Below the pieces are notes generated by a model. It was given only the letters and a program-made list of their open reading frames with translations, did no database searches and was not told the DNA's origin. From an uncultured Burkholderiales bacterium (GTDB lineage: Bacteria; Pseudomonadota; Gammaproteobacteria; Burkholderiales; Thiobacillaceae), in NCBI GenBank assembly GCA_937925755.1, contig CALAMX010000086.1:1-9330 (forward strand): DNA of 9,330 bases, given 5' to 3'. Positions 7,055 through 9,330 of the stretch are shown here, in pieces. The position numbers and the translations under genes are program-made. How positions within the stretch are numbered: position 1 is the stretch's first letter; every line of letters starts with the position of its first letter.

Positions 7055-7488
7055 CAGGGGGTGGTGTCGAGGAAGTCGAGCGTCCAGGCGAGCACCGGTT
7101 GCAGGCGAGGCGGCAGCAGCCGCGCCGCCTCGTTGGCGTTAACCCAGCGCCACTCGTGGTGCTCGGGGTGGCCCAGCTCGGGCGAGATGGGCAGGCGTAT
7201 GCTGGCCTGGTCGGTCTTTGCCAGGTAATAGCGGGCGGTCTTACGGCGCGGGCCATAGGGGCCCACCTCGCAATAGACCTCGCCCCAGGGAAAGGCGAGC
7301 TTGGTCAGCCCCGTCTCCTCCGCCGTCTCCCGCAGGGCCGCGTTGAGGGGGGTCTCGCCCGGCTCGATCTTACCCTTGGGGAAGTCCCAGGTGCGATAGG
7401 CGCGCAGGATGAGGAAGCGCCAACCAGTGCCCACCCGGCGGACCACGACGATGCCGGCAGAGGTCGGGGAGGTATGCGTTGCGTCCAT
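7054..7488 (-). CDS. Nudix hydrolase (MutT/Ap4A hydrolase-like)
   Basis: 144 residues from ATG 7488 (MDATHTSP); ATG 7500 would add MIAP, and neither has a clear ribosome site. The Nudix box is complete at residues 39-61: G39-x5-E45-x7-R53-E54-x2-E57-E58-x-G60, with the metal-binding glutamates intact. It is preceded by AGIVVVRR and FLILRAYRTWDFPKGK. The RTWDFPKGKIEPGE context resembles small diadenosine-tetraphosphate or NTP pyrophosphohydrolases, which cleave nucleoside diphosphates linked to another moiety. The substrate is not determined. It is the first gene of an operon with the RNase Z-like hydrolase (1-base overlap). The frame stays open for over 300 bases further upstream, but that part is antisense to the methyltransferase gene and has no Nudix character. 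Confidence 0.92.
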   Translation of the reverse strand: MDATHTSPTSAGIVVVRRVGTGWRFLILRAYRTWDFPKGKIEPGETPLNAALRETAEETGLTKLAFPWGEVYCEVGPYGPRRKTARYYLAKTDQASIRLPISPELGHPEHHEWRWVNANEAARLLPPRLQPVLAWTLDFLDTTP

Positions 7489-7507
7489 TGGAGCTATCAT
7501 AACCGCC

Positions 7508-8098
7508 GTGGACAGGGAAAGATCACGCGACTGGGACGAGAAATACCAGGTCGGGCTACCCGGCTGGGATCGGCAGGGGGCCAGTCCTGCCCTGCTGCAC
7601 TGGCTTGAGACGGGGGCGCTCGTCCCTTGCCGCATCCTTGTGCCCGGCTGCGGGCATGGACACGAAGTATTGGAGCTCGCCCGACGCGGCTTCGAGGTCT
7701 GGGGCCTCGATATCGCCCCAACTCCGCTGGCGAGGCTCATGGCGCGCCTGGATGAGGCGGGACTCGCTGCCCGGCTCGTCCAGGCTGACGCCATCACCTG
7801 GCGGCCGGAGGAGCCCTTCGACGCCATCTACGAACAGACCTGTCTGTGCGCCCTCGACCCGCATGAGTGGGCAGCCTATGCCAATCAACTGTATGCCTGG
7901 TTGCGGCCCGAAGGGCGGCTCTACGCCCTGTTCATGCAGACCGGCCGCGAAAGCGGCCCGCCCTATCACTGCGACCTCGAGGACATGCGCGCCTTGTTCC
8001 CGCCTGAGCGCTGGGACTGGATAGAGCCACCGCATCGGAAGGTGCCGCACCCAAATGGGCTGTTCGAATACGCCGCCATCCTCCAGCGGCGGGACTGA
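7508..8098 (+). CDS. TPMT-family SAM-dependent methyltransferase
   Basis: 196 residues from GTG 7508. The N-terminus RDWDEKYQVGLPGWD, with its aromatic residues before the Rossmann domain, is typical of the thiopurine S-methyltransferase family. The AdoMet site is VPGCGHGHEVLELA (45-58), followed by the acidic D68 in WGLDIAP; the later DAIYEQTCLCAL and LYALFMQTGRESGPPYHCD also match bacterial members. The family methylates S, Se or Te acceptors in the cytosol (thiopurines, selenite or tellurite products); the acceptor here is unknown. The start is uncertain: no ribosome site precedes GTG 7508, and ATG 7451 in the same frame would overlap the divergent Nudix gene. GTG is preferred because homology begins there. 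Only 19 bp separate it from the Nudix ATG 7488 (7 bp if ATG 7500 is used). Confidence 0.87.
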   Translation: MDRERSRDWDEKYQVGLPGWDRQGASPALLHWLETGALVPCRILVPGCGHGHEVLELARRGFEVWGLDIAPTPLARLMARLDEAGLAARLVQADAITWRPEEPFDAIYEQTCLCALDPHEWAAYANQLYAWLRPEGRLYALFMQTGRESGPPYHCDLEDMRALFPPERWDWIEPPHRKVPHPNGLFEYAAILQRRD

Positions 8099-8109
8099 CC
8101 CCGGCACCC

Positions 8110-8121
8110 ACCGCCGGCGGT
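8110..8121. repeat. GC palindrome between convergent genes
   Basis: ACCGCCGGCGGT is a perfect 12-bp inverted repeat in the 31-bp gap between the convergent TPMT and GlcG genes. The position suits a bidirectional transcription stop, but there is no U-tract on either strand, so it is not a standard intrinsic terminator. Confidence 0.35.
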
Positions 8122-8129
8122 CGCCAGGG

Positions 8130-8630
8130 TCATTGCGCCATGTCGAGGTCGGCCTGGATGGCATCGAGCCCGGCGCGCGCGCAGGCCTCGTCCTGAGCGC
8201 CGCTCGGGGCGCCGGAAACACCGACGGCACCCACGATGTTGCCGGCCGCCTCGATTGGGAGTCCTCCGGCGGAGAAGACCAGGCCGTCGATCTTGCCTAC
8301 GGAAAAGGGTTTGGTGAAGCGGTCCTCCAGCTCCGATAAGGGCGCGTTGAAGTTCACCGCGGTGTAGGCCTTTTGCCGGCTGACCTCCAGGGTAACGGGC
8401 GGCGCCAAGGTGTCGCGCAGCGCCACCATCGGCAACCCGCCCCGATCCACCACGGTGACGCCGACCTGGATACCCTCTTTGCGACAGGCCATGACGGTGG
8501 CGTGGGCGATCTTCTCCGCGGCCTCCATGGTCAGGCGCGGGATGCGGACGATGACGGGGAAATCCGCAGCCAGGGCGGGCGCGGCAAGGCTGGCGAGAAC
8601 GACGGCGGCTAGGGTCTTGTTCAGCGACAT
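8130..8630 (-). CDS. Secreted GlcG/HbpS family protein (heme-binding-like)
   Basis: 166 residues. A Sec signal peptide is clear: MSLNK, hydrophobic TLAAVVLASLAA, and cleavage after PALA (about residue 21), giving a periplasmic protein. The mature part has the GlcG/HbpS (DUF336) pattern: LTMEAAEKIAHATVMACRK, VGVTVVDRGGLPMVALRD, TLEVSRQKAYTAV, and near the end GLPIEAAGNIVGAVGVSGAP. Members include HbpS, which binds heme or iron and senses redox stress, and GlcG of the glycolate locus; the specific role here is unknown. ATG 8630 is supported by a strong ribosome site (8635-8644). The frame remains open upstream, and that upstream part encodes the tail of a dead desaturase gene, not more of this protein. 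It is convergent with the TPMT gene. Confidence 0.9.
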   Translation of the reverse strand: MSLNKTLAAVVLASLAAPALAADFPVIVRIPRLTMEAAEKIAHATVMACRKEGIQVGVTVVDRGGLPMVALRDTLAPPVTLEVSRQKAYTAVNFNAPLSELEDRFTKPFSVGKIDGLVFSAGGLPIEAAGNIVGAVGVSGAPSGAQDEACARAGLDAIQADLDMAQ

Positions 8631-8634
8631 GGTC

Positions 8635-8644
8635 TTCCTCCTCC
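8635..8644 (-). promoter_or_regulatory. Strong ribosome binding site of the GlcG/HbpS gene
   Basis: On the minus strand GGAGGAGGAA lies just before ATG 8630, with the AGGAGG core 6 bases away. It fixes the start even though the frame is open further upstream, and it sits at the very end of the desaturase remnant. Confidence 0.7.
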
Positions 8645-8983
8645 AGAGATGAGTTGGTGTTCGGGGATACCCCCTGAATTGGGCCTGTAGTGCAGCCGTC
8701 CGGTTCCCTTGGAAAGCCGCTTGGCTGAACCGATGGTGCGCCGCAAGCTGCCACCAGGCAAGCCCCCGGGTGTTGGTGGTGCACGCCGTGCAGGTTGAAG
8801 TTAAGCAGTAGCGTCGCAGCCCAGCCGGGGAGGGCCAGATTACAACAGCATAGGCAACAGCAGGAACCCGTCCCAGATGGGGTTGGCCGGCAGCAGGGCG
8901 AGCGGCAGGATCACGGGCTGTAGCAGTCCGAGACCGAGAAAACCCAGCAAGAAAACCGCATTGACGACCGGGTCTGGATTGAA
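8645..8983 (-). pseudogene. Fatty acid desaturase remnant, truncated and frameshifted
   Basis: Three minus-strand frames joined give the C-terminal part of a membrane di-iron fatty acid desaturase. Segment 8983-8843 reads FNPDPVVNAVFLLGF, then LLQPVILPLALLPANPIWDG, and stops at TAA 8842-8840. The next frame, from 8841, reads NLALPGWAATLLLNFNLHG and then VHHQHPG; it contains the third histidine box HGVHH (8790-8776). An extra G in the GGGGG run 8763-8767 then shifts to LAWWQLAAHHRFSQAAF and FRGYPRT, with no stop before the GlcG/HbpS protein, whose frame it shares. HxxHH followed by HP and WW is typical of these desaturases. The first two histidine boxes and most membrane helices are absent; coding similarity ends near 8990, where a non-coding repeat-like region begins. 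Such enzymes insert a cis double bond in fatty acyl chains; this copy cannot work. Identification is by motif only. Confidence 0.65.
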
Positions 8984-9059
8984 CCTAAAAACCGCAGTTG
9001 ACCGCTTTTTTGTGTTACAACGTCATGAATCCATTGAAGGATGTGGTCTCGATACGACT

Positions 9060-9108
9060 CACCCGCAGGGTGAACCCGCAACGACCCGCTTTGTGGGCCT
9101 TCGGCCCA
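9060..9108. repeat. Hairpin cluster in the non-coding right edge
   Basis: CACCC-GCA-GGGTG (9060-9072) and TGGGCC-TTC-GGCCCA (9094-9108) are two short perfect stem-loops. They are followed by the partly symmetric CCCTCGCTGCGCTCGGGA (9110-9127) and GC-rich stems to about 9180. No convincing gene reads through 9020-9280 on either strand; the long antisense ORF there has the Arg/Gly/Ser-rich look of a chance ORF in GC-rich repeats. It may be an intergenic repeat family or a structured leader. Confidence 0.5.
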
Positions 9109-9201
9109 TCCCTCGCTGCGCTCGGGACCCGCACTGCGTACTGTCCTGCGCCCTACGGGCTGGTCCGGCCCAAGCGGGCGTCTGACTTTGTGTCTGCGAC
9201 T

Positions 9202-9241
9202 AAACGAGCCCGGTTGTTGGATCAGATTACCGGGCTCGTTT
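9202..9241 (+). terminator. Strong stem-loop, terminator-like
   Basis: A 12-bp perfect stem, AAACGAGCCCGG (9202-9213) paired with CCGGGCTCGTTT (9230-9241), with a 16-base loop. The right arm runs into TTTT on the plus strand, and the other strand carries TTT after the stem, so it could act in either direction. The U-tract is short and the loop long for an intrinsic terminator. No intact gene ends directly before it in this window. Confidence 0.5.
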
Positions 9242-9283
9242 TCGCGCCTGCTTGCAGGGGGGGCGCCCCGCAGCGTCGGCCGA

Positions 9284-9311
9284 GGGGCCCCGCGCAAGCG
9301 GGGATCGGCCA
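9284..9311 (+). CRISPR. Candidate single type I-E-like CRISPR repeat at the window edge
   Basis: GGGG, then the perfect stem CCCCGC-GCAA-GCGGGG (9288-9303), then ATCGGCCA. Type I-E repeats are 28-29 bases built as about five bases, CCCCGC, a four-base loop, GCGGGG, then AT(G/A)AACCG or similar, so the core and its polarity match. In this polarity the array would extend to the right, out of the window, with the leader to the left (the hairpin region). Only 19 bases follow before the window ends, so no second copy can be seen. A plain GC hairpin with a GNRA loop is the alternative. Confidence 0.4.
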
Positions 9312-9330
9312 GCGCAGGGGATGCCGGCGA

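Noticed and set aside
7489..7827. Long upstream extension of the Nudix ORF
   Set aside because: It is antisense to the TPMT coding region, is Ser/Arg/Pro-rich, and adds nothing of the Nudix fold.
7966..8784. 272-residue minus-strand ORF across the GlcG/HbpS gene
   Set aside because: It is an out-of-frame shadow of the GlcG/HbpS and TPMT genes. Only its first few residues (HHQHPG) belong to the real desaturase remnant.
9255..9283. Second, degenerate CRISPR repeat just left of the candidate
   Set aside because: GCGCCCCGCAGCG..TCGGCC resembles the candidate, but it directly abuts it with no room for a spacer of about 32 bases.
8911..9297. 128-residue minus-strand ORF at the right edge
   Set aside because: Composition is that of a chance ORF across GC-rich hairpins. 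Its C-terminal part overlaps the desaturase remnant in the wrong frame.

Overview
The window is a GC-rich, densely packed bacterial chromosome segment. It most resembles a gamma- or betaproteobacterium: the 5' edge carries the C-terminus of a class Ia ribonucleotide reductase beta subunit, and most of the other genes belong to families common in Proteobacteria (YedK-type SRAP, RtcA, DUF72, RNase Z-like hydrolase, periplasmic GlcG/HbpS). I cannot place a genus.

Layout. (1) 2-172: end of nrdB. (2) 265-2017: a broken type II restriction-modification operon. It consists of a beta-class SPPY-type DNA methyltransferase with two frame breaks, each at a C6 run, followed 10 bp later by a XhoI/PaeR7I-family (CTCGAG-type) restriction endonuclease gene that is otherwise full length but has an in-frame TAA at codon 46. 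(3) 2116-3355: a DUF456 membrane protein and a SRAP (YedK/HMCES-like) abasic-site DNA-protein crosslink protein, both on the plus strand. (4) 3377-5136: a two-gene minus-strand operon, DUF72 then rtcA, overlapping by ATGA and convergent with the SRAP gene. (5) 5178-5873: a short-chain dehydrogenase divergent from that operon. (6) 6059-7488: a minus-strand operon, Nudix hydrolase then RNase Z-like metallo-hydrolase, overlapping by one base. A TPMT-like methyltransferase (7508-8098) diverges from it across a very short gap. (7) 8130-8630: a secreted GlcG/HbpS (heme-binding-like) protein on the minus strand. (8) 8645-8983: a decayed, 5'-truncated membrane fatty acid desaturase remnant, readable only by joining three minus-strand frames. 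(9) 9020-9330: a non-coding edge with a series of hairpins, a terminator-like stem-loop and, at the very end, one sequence that looks like a type I-E CRISPR repeat.

How it fits together. Several genes belong to nucleic-acid and nucleotide maintenance (nrdB, the dead R-M pair, SRAP, RtcA, Nudix, RNase Z-like), but the operons look like independent housekeeping or accessory units rather than one pathway. The two informative regions are the decayed ones. The R-M operon has lost both of its activities. The right edge combines a dead desaturase, repeats and a possible CRISPR array start. The intact genes in between read cleanly, so the frame breaks are less likely to be a general assembly-quality problem, although homopolymer errors at the two C6 runs cannot be excluded from sequence alone.
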